This document shows, piece by piece, positions 35,391 through 44,300 of a stretch of DNA of 64,000 nucleotides. Position 1 is the stretch's first letter; each line of letters starts with the position of its first letter. The notes beneath the pieces are model-generated. The model searched no databases. It had not been told where the DNA came from and saw nothing but the letters and a program-made list of their open reading frames with translations. The position numbers and the translations under genes were made by a program. This DNA comes from Candidatus Cryptobacteroides faecipullorum (GTDB taxonomy: Bacteria > Bacteroidota > Bacteroidia > Bacteroidales > UBA932). The DNA lies in the NCBI GenBank assembly GCA_017694885.1, contig JADIMH010000012.1:40979-104978 (forward strand), given 5' to 3'.

Positions 35391-37568
35391 TCAGTCCTCG
35401 TGCATCAGATATGATGTCACTGTCCTGTCTCCTGCCCGGAACTCGTTCGCATATCCGGAAACATCCCTTACAGACGATGCCGACGGTGCGAGTGCAAGCG
35501 GACTAAGACTGAGTGAAGAATATGTCTTCGATCCGACAGACTCCCGAAGATATGTAGAACTGTTGGCTGTCTCTGAACTGAAAAGCAGGAACTGGTACGA
35601 ATATACCTTGCCTGTCGATCCCGGAGCCGCAAGGCAATACAGAGTATCGCCTATATAACCTATCGCCATACTGCATCCTCCCCAATAAATGGAGAAGCCG
35701 TCCGACATGCCGAGAAAAGCATAGTCCGACCTGTAGGTACCGAGCGGCTGGGGTTCTATCACCACAGCATGGAGTTCCTCATCATAATATCCTGAAACCG
35801 CCGGAGTAAAATCCCTCATATCCGAAAGGCCCGTAATCAGCACCTGGGTATCATTCTTTCTGGAAATGTCTACCCTGTACCTCAACGCCGATGACGTAGA
35901 TCCCGATGAACCGGACACGGTACCTGTCGCTGTAGCACTGAAGGCCCCGAGGAAATCATCCATGGTCTTTGTCCTGTCGAAATCCTCATACGACCTGCCC
36001 ATCGTGGATGCTTTCGCGGTAACGACCTGAGAATCTCCGAAGCTGTTCTTCACCAGTACGGCCAGAGTATATTCCATACCCTCGACCATATTGGAAAAAT
36101 ATGTCGTAAAACCATCTCCGTTTATATTGTCTATGATGGTCTGCACCGCCGTATTTCCCTGGGTTTCGATCAGTTCCTCCATCGGCAGTCCATAATAGCC
36201 GTAGATATAGTCGAACATATCCGTTCTCATACATATATACTTCAGCGAAACGATATTACGTCCGGACATGGACCAGAACAAGGTCGAATACGGAGAATAT
36301 GCAGCCAATGAAGGATCATTGTAAAAGTCGAACCCGAGCACTTGCGGAGAATAACTGCCGTCAGGGTCGCATGTGAATCTGAGAGTATAAAGATTGCACG
36401 GCCGGTCATTCCCGTCGTAGGCAAGGGCGACAGCCGTAAAGTTGCCTGCCGGAATATTCCATAGATCGGAATTGTCCTCATACAGGGTGAGCACCGGGAA
36501 TGAACCAGGCGCCTGACCGTCGATCAGCTGCTGCCTGACCGAATTCTGAAGGGTTGCGTTTGCCGTCAGGTCACCGGAAACTACCGTAGCCTTGTAATAT
36601 TTCACATAGTCGTTTGCATAGAACGACAGGCGGGCAGCCGAAACGCCTGTCTCGGAAGTCTCTATGCCGCCATATTCTATGGCCATCTCCGGAGAGCCGG
36701 ATGCATCGGACTCGAAGATCAGCGTCTCTTCGGCAATGGAGAAATATCCTGCCGAAACATAATATATGAGGTTGAAGGTAAAGGTACCGTTCCCGTCATA
36801 CGTGCAAGGATACGTGCCGTATGCCGTATCGTCGCCGAGATAGACAGCCATGTCGGATACATACACATATTCATTGTAGTTCGAATTGAAGTATCCGATC
36901 GACTGCGCCGGAACCGTACAGGTATTGTCATCATTCAGTATAAAACGGAAACCTACCCCGCTTGCCCAGTCATTGACTCTGAATATATTCGTGCCTTCAG
37001 CCCTGTCTACGGTCAGTCCGGTAGCCCGTCCGGTATAGAATCCGTTATAGATAAACGTGGCAGTCTGGCGGACTTCTTCGCCGGACCCGTTTTGCCTGTA
37101 GTATTCTTCCCAGACAAGTTCAAAGGATACCGATACGGTCATCTTGTCGGTGTAGCGGGAGACGTATGCGCTGTTGTCGCCCAGAGCGGCTTCCCTCTCC
37201 CTGATGTAAAACGAAGTCTTCAGACTGCTGCCCCTGATAAGCTTGCTCAAGTCCACTTCCACAGGAACAGTTACGGAATATGCTCCGTCAGGTATCGTGA
37301 CGGATTCCGGAATGCTGAACGCATCGGAATCGTCCCCTCTGTTCAATATCCCCACCGAATAATCCCCGGAATTGCCGGGACGGGCAATGACTACATCGAT
37401 AGTCCCTTCCGTAAGGTCGGTCCCGAATTCCTTTTCCAGAGAAGACTGGATAAAATGTATCTCCTTTCCGTCATCCCCGTTGGAATCGTACAAAGGCCCT
37501 TCCTGTACCTTCGAGCAGGAAAACAGCACCATAGCCACGGCCGGTAAAATATATAAAATCTTTTTCAT
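35391..37568 (-). CDS. Surface lipoprotein of a SusCD operon, function unknown (725 aa)
   Basis: The ATG at 37568 gives MKKILYILPAVAMVLFSCS, an SPII signal with cysteine at residue 18. An in-frame ATG 63 bases upstream would bury the signal. After the lipobox comes a beta-sandwich of the Calx-beta/DUF4843-like kind (E-G-T-I-D-V-V-I-A-R-P-G, S-Y-S-V-T-V-P-V type strands, about 30-140). The rest is beta-rich and contains many Tyr, Asn, Asp and Gly residues, with no catalytic motif that I recognise. It is the last gene of the eight-gene operon, 22 bases after SusD, the position usually taken by SusE/SusF-type surface glycan-binding proteins. A ligand-binding role at the cell surface is inferred from position. 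Confidence 0.7.
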   Translation of the reverse strand: MKKILYILPAVAMVLFSCSKVQEGPLYDSNGDDGKEIHFIQSSLEKEFGTDLTEGTIDVVIARPGNSGDYSVGILNRGDDSDAFSIPESVTIPDGAYSVTVPVEVDLSKLIRGSSLKTSFYIREREAALGDNSAYVSRYTDKMTVSVSFELVWEEYYRQNGSGEEVRQTATFIYNGFYTGRATGLTVDRAEGTNIFRVNDWASGVGFRFILNDDNTCTVPAQSIGYFNSNYNEYVYVSDMAVYLGDDTAYGTYPCTYDGNGTFTFNLIYYVSAGYFSIAEETLIFESDASGSPEMAIEYGGIETSETGVSAARLSFYANDYVKYYKATVVSGDLTANATLQNSVRQQLIDGQAPGSFPVLTLYEDNSDLWNIPAGNFTAVALAYDGNDRPCNLYTLRFTCDPDGSYSPQVLGFDFYNDPSLAAYSPYSTLFWSMSGRNIVSLKYICMRTDMFDYIYGYYGLPMEELIETQGNTAVQTIIDNINGDGFTTYFSNMVEGMEYTLAVLVKNSFGDSQVVTAKASTMGRSYEDFDRTKTMDDFLGAFSATATGTVSGSSGSTSSALRYRVDISRKNDTQVLITGLSDMRDFTPAVSGYYDEELHAVVIEPQPLGTYRSDYAFLGMSDGFSIYWGGCSMAIGYIGDTLYCLAAPGSTGKVYSYQFLLFSSETANSSTYLRESVGSKTYSSLSLSPLALAPSASSVRDVSGYANEFRAGDRTVTSYLMHED

Positions 37569-37590
37569 CGTATCTTCGTCATTAAATCTA

Positions 37591-39153
37591 TCACGGGTTC
37601 TGGTCTTCTTCATTGATGTTCGGGTTGGCATCCAGCTCGTCCTGAGGAATCAGCATGACCCAATCGTATGTATCGGGATCTGAAAGGTCCACGCCGTTAC
37701 GGTTCATGGAAGTAAGGCATTCCGATGCGAATCCGTCATCTGCAGTACGGATAATCCCCTGTCCGAGACGTTTCACGTCAAAAAGCCTCCCGTACTCGCC
37801 CCACAGCTCCACCCTTCTCTGTATCAGAATATTCTCCAGAAAAGAGCCGGTCCATGTAGTGGTAGTGGCACCGAGAAGCGTACCGCTGTAGTTCGCCGCA
37901 TTGTAATTGGGATTGCGCGGAGCCATAACCGTATTCATAAGGCTTACGGCGGAATCGTCGTCTCCGCTGCGGAGCGCAGCCTCAGCCGCCGTAAAATACA
38001 TTTCCTCCACCCTCATGTAGATATAGTCGCCGAGCCATGAAGCGACATTGGAAAACGAGAATTTCCTGCCAAGATACGGACTTTCCCCGTTGTCCGGATC
38101 CCACCATGCCGCACGTATGTCCGTAGAAGCGATCTGGTTGTAAAGCTGACGGTTTATCAGTTTCGGGGCAGACTGCGCATAGGCCCCGTCGATGTTGTCC
38201 ATATGTGTAAAGAATCCGGCATAGGCTCCTGACTGTTCGGAAGTCTCTATTCCCGCACCCCACATGACATTTGCCGCATCGATCGAGTTCATTCCCCCCA
38301 TAAGTTCGCTTTCGCTTCCTACGGCATAATTCCCTTCTTCTATGACTCTCATGGCAGCCTTATAGGCTCCTTCCCAATCGCCTTCGGCAAGACATGCCCT
38401 GGACTTTATACCGAGGGCCACATACAGGTTTATGTGCGATTTGTTGCCCGTATTCAGGCTTGAGGACATGCCTTTTTCAAGGAGTTCGACAGCCCTGTCG
38501 ATATCTTCGTCTATCCTCGCATAGACTACGTCCAGGTTTTCCCTCGGCCGGCCTTCCGTTTTGATGCCTGTTCCCTCCGTATAGACCGGGACTCCCGGAT
38601 CGGTCCACCTGTATGTTCCGGTCATAGGATTATAAGGCGCCCTCGCAAACCATGTGGCAAGGCTGAGGTAAGACAGCGCCCTGATCGCATAGGCCTGTCC
38701 GACTACATAAGCGACATCTTCCTCCGTGCCTGACATGGACTCTCCGGCCGCTATGATATAATTAGCGTCTGCGATCCACTTGTAGTTCGCATACCAGACA
38801 TCGTAGGAACGGAATATGGAAGAGGCATAAAGCGACTTGGTACTGTATATGTGGTCGTACCAGAACCAGCCGTTCCCCTGCGCCTGCATTATGACATCGT
38901 CCGCCATTACGTCCAGAGCAAGGTTATAGGCTGAAATCCCGAAGCACTGGTGCGTGTTGTCGGTAGTAGACCACCCTGCAGTCCACATCGACCTGTAAAT
39001 ACCGTTTACCGAACTGATTGCGGTCGAAGCCTCTTTCAGAATCTCATCTCCGGAGCCGGAATCGGTAGGAGAAAATTCAAGCGCCGACCGGCTGCATGAT
39101 ACCGAAGCAAGAAGAACCGGTACCGCCAAAAATAATCTTGATATCTTTTTCAT
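37591..39153 (-). CDS. SusD/RagB-family surface lipoprotein
   Basis: The lid of a SusCD nutrient importer. An SPII signal (MKKISRLFLAVPVLLASVSC) puts the cysteine at residue 20. The SusD fold is seen as the N-terminal helix with A-I-S-S-V-N-G-I-Y-R-S-M, TPR helices including A-Y-A-I-R-A-L-S-Y-L-S-L-A-T-W-F-A-R, the V-P-V-Y-T-E-G-T-G segment, and a C-terminal I-L-I-Q-R-R-V-E-L-W-G-E-Y-G-R-L-F-D-V-K-R motif, the most conserved of the family. The length of 520 is normal. It is encoded 12 bases after SusC; the pair forms the outer-membrane complex. The ligand is not evident from sequence. Confidence 0.95.
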   Translation of the reverse strand: MKKISRLFLAVPVLLASVSCSRSALEFSPTDSGSGDEILKEASTAISSVNGIYRSMWTAGWSTTDNTHQCFGISAYNLALDVMADDVIMQAQGNGWFWYDHIYSTKSLYASSIFRSYDVWYANYKWIADANYIIAAGESMSGTEEDVAYVVGQAYAIRALSYLSLATWFARAPYNPMTGTYRWTDPGVPVYTEGTGIKTEGRPRENLDVVYARIDEDIDRAVELLEKGMSSSLNTGNKSHINLYVALGIKSRACLAEGDWEGAYKAAMRVIEEGNYAVGSESELMGGMNSIDAANVMWGAGIETSEQSGAYAGFFTHMDNIDGAYAQSAPKLINRQLYNQIASTDIRAAWWDPDNGESPYLGRKFSFSNVASWLGDYIYMRVEEMYFTAAEAALRSGDDDSAVSLMNTVMAPRNPNYNAANYSGTLLGATTTTWTGSFLENILIQRRVELWGEYGRLFDVKRLGQGIIRTADDGFASECLTSMNRNGVDLSDPDTYDWVMLIPQDELDANPNINEEDQNP

Positions 39154-39165
39154 TAATTCCCCTCT

Positions 39166-42100
39166 TTAAAAATTAAGGTCAACGCCCAATACCATCGCCC
39201 TCGACGGAGTATAGGTATATGATACGCTTCCGGTAAAGTTATACTGCGGGTCCATACCGTCCATATGATTGAACATCGCCACATTGTCGAGTGTAACGAA
39301 TATCCTCAGAGAGGCGATGTCTATCTTCTTCATCCACCTTTCCGGGAAAGTATAGCCCAATGTGATGTTCTTTATCGCAAAGTACGATGCACTTATCAGC
39401 GCACTGTCATCGGTCGCATAGGCCCCTCCTATTTCAAGCATAGGGATATCGGTGACATCACCCGGTTTCTGCCATCTCCTCAGTACATTGCGGTGCCAGT
39501 TGTTTCCTGCATACTGTACGCGCATCGTGCCTGAGTACAGTCCGTCGTAAACCTTGCCTCCGAGAGAATATGTAGTCAGGAAAGAAAAGTCTATACCTTT
39601 GAATATCTGGAATGTAGATCCTATGCTACCGAACAGGACAGGCTCCCTGCTTCCCATGTAGTACTTACTCATGTTGGCCATTGTCACATTGTCAGTCACA
39701 TATTCGTCGCAACGCACATTGGTCATCTGCCCTTCTTCATTGACAGAAGGTTTCCAGTAAGCATAATAAAGCTGCTTTCCGGATGCCGGATCTACTCCCG
39801 CCCGCTTCGCCACGTAGAAAGTATAGATAGGTTTTCCGACTTCGATGACGGAGGCGCCTGAAGTTATCATATCCTGAGATGCCGTAAGCGCCAGGACCTT
39901 GTTCCTGTTGAAGGAGCCCATGAAGGTAGCGTCCCACCTGAAGTTTTCATGGTTGAGGATAGTTCCCCTGAGTGCCAGTTCGAATCCCTGGTTGCGCATC
40001 GAACCTATGTTGGCATTATAGCCGGTAAATCCTGTCGAGAGCGCAAGAGGATTCTCGAAGAGCATGTCTTTGGTCTTCCTGTTGTAATACTCGGCGGTAA
40101 TGCCAAGCCGGCCGCCGAACAGGGACGCCTCGATTCCGGCGTTGAGATTGGCATTCTTCTCCCAGGTTATATCCATATTCTCCAGTCTCGATGCGAATGC
40201 ACCGGCCTGGCTTCCGTTGGCCCAGGTATAATTATACAGGCCCTGCCATGCATAATAGGTTCCAAGGTTATCGTTACCCTGCACTCCATAGGATACCTTC
40301 AGTGTAAGATTGTTCAGCCAGGAGGATGTATGGGACATGAAAGGTTCGTTGGACAGCCTCCATGATGCTCCTACGGACCAGAAGTTTCCCCAACGGTTAT
40401 CCCGGTAGAACCTCGATGATCCGTCCGTTCTCCAGCTGGCATCGAAATAGTACCTGTCCCTGAACCCATAGTTCAGTCTTGTGAAATAGGACTCTATGGC
40501 ATAATTGTGTGCATAGCTGGTGTTGTCGGATGTAGTCACGGCCGGTGCCAGTTCGTCGATTCCCTCCATTATCCCTGTCTTCTCTCCTATTGCATAGTCA
40601 TAGCGGTAACGGTAGTATTCGTGTCCGAGAAGGACATTGATATCATGCTCGCCGAATGATTTGTCATAAGTCAGTATCTGGTTGAACGTATAGCTGAACG
40701 TCCTCGTATTGGTCTTGCTGATACGTCCTCCCTGGTCAGCGGCATTGCCGTGGTATTTGTCATTGACAAGGGTTCTCTGGTAATCTGTGAAGTCCGTTCC
40801 GAAATTGACGGAAAACTTCAGTCCATAAAGCCTGGCGTCTTCACGGACCGTACCCAGAGTAATGTAACTCCTTGCTGAAAGGGAATTGCGTTTGTAGTAA
40901 GCCTTGTTGTTGAAAAGCTCGGCCTTGGAGTTGAATCCCTGAGCGGTAGGACGGTTGGCGTATCCGTTGTCGTTTTCGTCACCATACTCATACTGCGGAC
41001 CGCCGTTCATGTCCAGGACATTGTTTCCGTCCATATCCTTGAGATAGACGGGATAGACGGGAGCCATGAACTGGGCCGTGTACCATACATTGGAAGTTGT
41101 CGTCCCGGAAAAATCCTGATAATCGGAATCGGTATGGGCGAAGTTGGCATTAAGTCCTATCTTGAACCAGTCTTTTGCCTGGGTATCGACATTGACACGT
41201 CCGGAATACCTGTCGAAATCGGTGTTCTGCAGAATACCGTTCTCCTTGTAATATCCCATGGAAACGAGATAGCCCGTATTCCCGGCAGCTCCGCTGACAG
41301 ACAGGATGTGTTCAGTACGCAAGGCCGCGTTATTGCTTATCTCGTCCATCCAGTTCTCGTTCCATGCCGCTCTGGCATCGCCCTTTATCTTTCCCGTAGC
41401 AGGATCGATAAGGGTATCCCACGTGTAATTCTTGTACGGGTTGTAGTATTCCGGATTCTTGAGTCCGCCGATAGTCTGACCGAGATTCGCCGCGGCATAT
41501 TTGCTGGCGCCGTCGAAATCCATTCCCGTACCGTACTGCGCACTGTTGCGGAGAGCCTCATACGTAAGTTCGACGTACTCGTCCATGTCTACCAGATCAT
41601 AACGTTTCAAAGCTCTGGAAGCTACGCCTACATTGCCTTTATATGTTATCGACACCCTGTCGTCCTTGCCTTTCTTCGTGGTAATCACGATTACGCCATT
41701 GGCTCCCCTCGCACCGTAAAGGGCACCGGCAGATGCATCCTTCAGTACTGTCATAGACTCGATGTCCGCCGGATTGATGGAACTGAGGGTCCCGTCATAC
41801 GGGATCCCGTCCACGACATAAAGCGGCGTAGATGCCGCGTTTACCGAGCCGATACCCCGTATGATGATCGAAGCGCCTTCTCCAGGCTGTCCGCCTCCGG
41901 ACGACACCTGCACTCCGGCAACGGTTCCTTCGAACGATTTCGTGACATTGCCCACTACCCTCTTCTGGAGGTCATCTCCGCGCACCACTGCAGCAGATCC
42001 GGTAAAAGATTCCTTCTTGGCAGTACCGTACGCCACTACCATCGTCTCGTCCAGCTCCAGAAACTCCTCGGGAAGGACTATGTCCAGAACCGCCCTGCCG

Positions 42101-42363
42101 CGTACTTCAACCTTGGTTGTCCTGTAACCTATGCAGGAGACCGAAAGCGTTGCATCCGGCGCTACGTTCTCTATCATGTATTCTCCTTCCATCGATGTAC
42201 TCGAACCTGTAGCCGTCCCGTCTATGAAGACTGCAGCCCCTATGACCGGCCTTCCCTGCTCGTCAGTGACGACTCCTTTTACGGTCAGGTTCTGCGCAAA
42301 GGCAGACACACCCATCAACAGGGATGCAAGACCTGCCGCCATGAATGATATAATCCTGTTCAT
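39166..42363 (-). CDS. SusC/RagA-family TonB-linked outer-membrane transporter
   Basis: A 1065-residue importer. The signal peptide (about 1-23, ending S-A-F-A) is followed by the carboxypeptidase-D-like regulatory domain (V-K-G-V-V-T-D-E-Q-G-R-P-V-I-G-A-A-V-F, about 27-105). The TonB-box/plug region starts with M-V-V-A-Y-G-T-A-K-K-E-S-F-T-G-S, then I-R-G-I-G-S-V and VLKDASAGALYGARGANGVI, the SusC signature. A large barrel closes with V-L-G-V-D-L-N-F. The start at 42363 overlaps the stop of the gene before it (ATGA); an ATG 39 bases upstream gives no better signal peptide. It pairs with the SusD gene that follows. Confidence 0.96.
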   Translation of the reverse strand: MNRIISFMAAGLASLLMGVSAFAQNLTVKGVVTDEQGRPVIGAAVFIDGTATGSSTSMEGEYMIENVAPDATLSVSCIGYRTTKVEVRGRAVLDIVLPEEFLELDETMVVAYGTAKKESFTGSAAVVRGDDLQKRVVGNVTKSFEGTVAGVQVSSGGGQPGEGASIIIRGIGSVNAASTPLYVVDGIPYDGTLSSINPADIESMTVLKDASAGALYGARGANGVIVITTKKGKDDRVSITYKGNVGVASRALKRYDLVDMDEYVELTYEALRNSAQYGTGMDFDGASKYAAANLGQTIGGLKNPEYYNPYKNYTWDTLIDPATGKIKGDARAAWNENWMDEISNNAALRTEHILSVSGAAGNTGYLVSMGYYKENGILQNTDFDRYSGRVNVDTQAKDWFKIGLNANFAHTDSDYQDFSGTTTSNVWYTAQFMAPVYPVYLKDMDGNNVLDMNGGPQYEYGDENDNGYANRPTAQGFNSKAELFNNKAYYKRNSLSARSYITLGTVREDARLYGLKFSVNFGTDFTDYQRTLVNDKYHGNAADQGGRISKTNTRTFSYTFNQILTYDKSFGEHDINVLLGHEYYRYRYDYAIGEKTGIMEGIDELAPAVTTSDNTSYAHNYAIESYFTRLNYGFRDRYYFDASWRTDGSSRFYRDNRWGNFWSVGASWRLSNEPFMSHTSSWLNNLTLKVSYGVQGNDNLGTYYAWQGLYNYTWANGSQAGAFASRLENMDITWEKNANLNAGIEASLFGGRLGITAEYYNRKTKDMLFENPLALSTGFTGYNANIGSMRNQGFELALRGTILNHENFRWDATFMGSFNRNKVLALTASQDMITSGASVIEVGKPIYTFYVAKRAGVDPASGKQLYYAYWKPSVNEEGQMTNVRCDEYVTDNVTMANMSKYYMGSREPVLFGSIGSTFQIFKGIDFSFLTTYSLGGKVYDGLYSGTMRVQYAGNNWHRNVLRRWQKPGDVTDIPMLEIGGAYATDDSALISASYFAIKNITLGYTFPERWMKKIDIASLRIFVTLDNVAMFNHMDGMDPQYNFTGSVSYTYTPSRAMVLGVDLNF

Positions 42364-44285
42364 TCTCTCTCCAATATTTTCATGTTGTGGATTATTGTCC
42401 ATAAATCTTCCGTACCTGTTTTTTCCCGGGCAGGAACGAATATAGACTGCACAGGGAATATGTCCTTATCGGCAGGGTCGACTTTTATGATTCCGCCCTC
42501 GGCTGCGGCAGGCCCCTTGACAGACATGGCCGATACGGACCTCTCTCCTTCCGGAGCTGCCGTAGTGGAAACCCCGGAATACCTCAGAAGGGTATCTCCG
42601 GTAGGATTCCCGGCCATTGCAATGAATGTATATTCCGTAGATGGCGAGAGATTTACGAAACGGATTGCAAGCCCTCCCCCGTTCACTCCTGAAAGATGTT
42701 CTTCAGTACCTTCGTTGCCATAGTCTTCAAGAAGATCGGGATAAGACGATACCGGGACCTTTTCAAGCGCAGATGAAGCAATCATCATGTACTTCAGGGA
42801 AGTCACCTCTACCCCCCGCATCACTGCCACTGCAGAGTTCCATGTGTCGCCGTACTGTTCATCGACGAGCGTGGATACCTGGAACCATGTCCTGGCCGTA
42901 GGATCGGATTTGGTCGTCAGGGAATTGACACTCAACAGCTCCTCCCCGCCGTCCGAAACGGCAAGCGAAGACAAGGTATAGGATATACCGGGACTGAGCC
43001 CGGAAGAAAGCATGGTGATTCCTACAGAATTGATTGCAGCCAGAATACCCTGGCTGGCCACGTAGGCATAATTTTCATCTTTAAGGAATGACTTCAACAG
43101 TTCCTGATCGGGCGGATCGGAGAACAAAGTATTGAAATCATCCGTCGGAAGAACCCTGTACCTCATATCTTCGACATCCATTCCTTCCCAATATGTCACC
43201 GCAGATGTAGTCCAGTCCTCACCGGACAATGCGGATATGGTGTTGTCCAGATAGAATCTCTGGCTGAACCAGTCGCTTCCTCCGAAATCAGGCCCGTCAG
43301 AAGCTCCGGTAGCAGTTGTCTTTACTTCCTTTACATACAGGTTCGAGGTAAGCTCCCCTTTGGTATCCATTCCGAACGCCACTACCGCATATGTCATCTC
43401 CGAGACCAGTCCCGTAACGGTAAATGACCTGGTACCGGAAGTAAGTACCGCGCTCAGGGCCAGAGACAGGCTGATACCCTGTTCTTCCGCATACTGGAGA
43501 ATGGCCGTGCGGTATGTCTCCATGAGCTCTTCTTCCGTGTATCTGGCAAGAAGGTATCCGGGAACGACATCGTGGTAATACAGGTTTCCGGCTTCCGCAT
43601 ATACATCGAACGAAACCGCGTCCGCCACTACGGATGTCGGCACTATCAGAAACCGGGGCAGATCCCCCTCTTCGGTAGTGAACGAAAGGACTGCCGGTTC
43701 CGAATCAAGGGCATTCTGCGGGTCCGCGGATATTGCCTTCAATGTAAAGGTATATTCTTTCCCAGGTTCCAGTCCTGAAATGATGGCCTGGGTCTCTTCT
43801 GTTTCAGTTGTCCTGCCGTTGATGGTATATTCATAGCCGGCCGCCCCGCTTACCATAGACCAGCTTATTATGGTCTTTGATGCGTAGGCGCTCCCGAGAA
43901 TCAGTTCAGGAGTGTCCAAATGCACAAGGTCGTCAGTAAAGACATGTACATAAGTAAATTCCGATGAACGGTACGGACTTCCCTCGGCTGCGTCAGCCTT
44001 GACGGATATGACATACTCCGTATGTTTTTCCAGTCCAGAAAAAGCGAGAGACCTGTCTTCGGTCGTAACGGCAGGTTCTCCGTTGAATTCATAAGTATAC
44101 GAATCCGCGTTCTCGACAACATCCCACACAAGCGTGAAGCCTGTAGAGGACAGCCCCCTTACAGAAACTTCCGGCCTGGCAAGGACCTGAGCCGCCCGGT
44201 CTTCAGAAACAGGCCCGGTACAGCCGGCCCATAGCGTCATGGCGATGCATGCCAATATAAATGATCTTAATGCAAGATATTTCAT
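42360..44285 (-). CDS. Fibronectin type III-domain surface lipoprotein (641 aa)
   Basis: A lipoprotein with the cysteine near residue 22 (L-W-A-G-C-T). Two fibronectin type III domains follow (about 36-118 and 123-205). Each shows the F-T-L-V-W-D / I-I-S-W-S strand, the Y-x-Y-E-F/Y-x-Y-T-I strand and the L-E-K-H-T-E-Y / L-E-P-G-K-E-Y-T-F turn. The remaining 430 residues are beta-rich with further FN3-like strands and no recognised enzyme motif. Its stop overlaps the SusC start by four bases, so the two are coupled. The likely role is a spacer or binding protein at the cell surface within the SusCD machinery. The substrate is unknown. Confidence 0.75.
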   Translation of the reverse strand: MKYLALRSFILACIAMTLWAGCTGPVSEDRAAQVLARPEVSVRGLSSTGFTLVWDVVENADSYTYEFNGEPAVTTEDRSLAFSGLEKHTEYVISVKADAAEGSPYRSSEFTYVHVFTDDLVHLDTPELILGSAYASKTIISWSMVSGAAGYEYTINGRTTETEETQAIISGLEPGKEYTFTLKAISADPQNALDSEPAVLSFTTEEGDLPRFLIVPTSVVADAVSFDVYAEAGNLYYHDVVPGYLLARYTEEELMETYRTAILQYAEEQGISLSLALSAVLTSGTRSFTVTGLVSEMTYAVVAFGMDTKGELTSNLYVKEVKTTATGASDGPDFGGSDWFSQRFYLDNTISALSGEDWTTSAVTYWEGMDVEDMRYRVLPTDDFNTLFSDPPDQELLKSFLKDENYAYVASQGILAAINSVGITMLSSGLSPGISYTLSSLAVSDGGEELLSVNSLTTKSDPTARTWFQVSTLVDEQYGDTWNSAVAVMRGVEVTSLKYMMIASSALEKVPVSSYPDLLEDYGNEGTEEHLSGVNGGGLAIRFVNLSPSTEYTFIAMAGNPTGDTLLRYSGVSTTAAPEGERSVSAMSVKGPAAAEGGIIKVDPADKDIFPVQSIFVPAREKTGTEDLWTIIHNMKILERE

Positions 44286-44300
44286 TTCATTTCCTTCTCC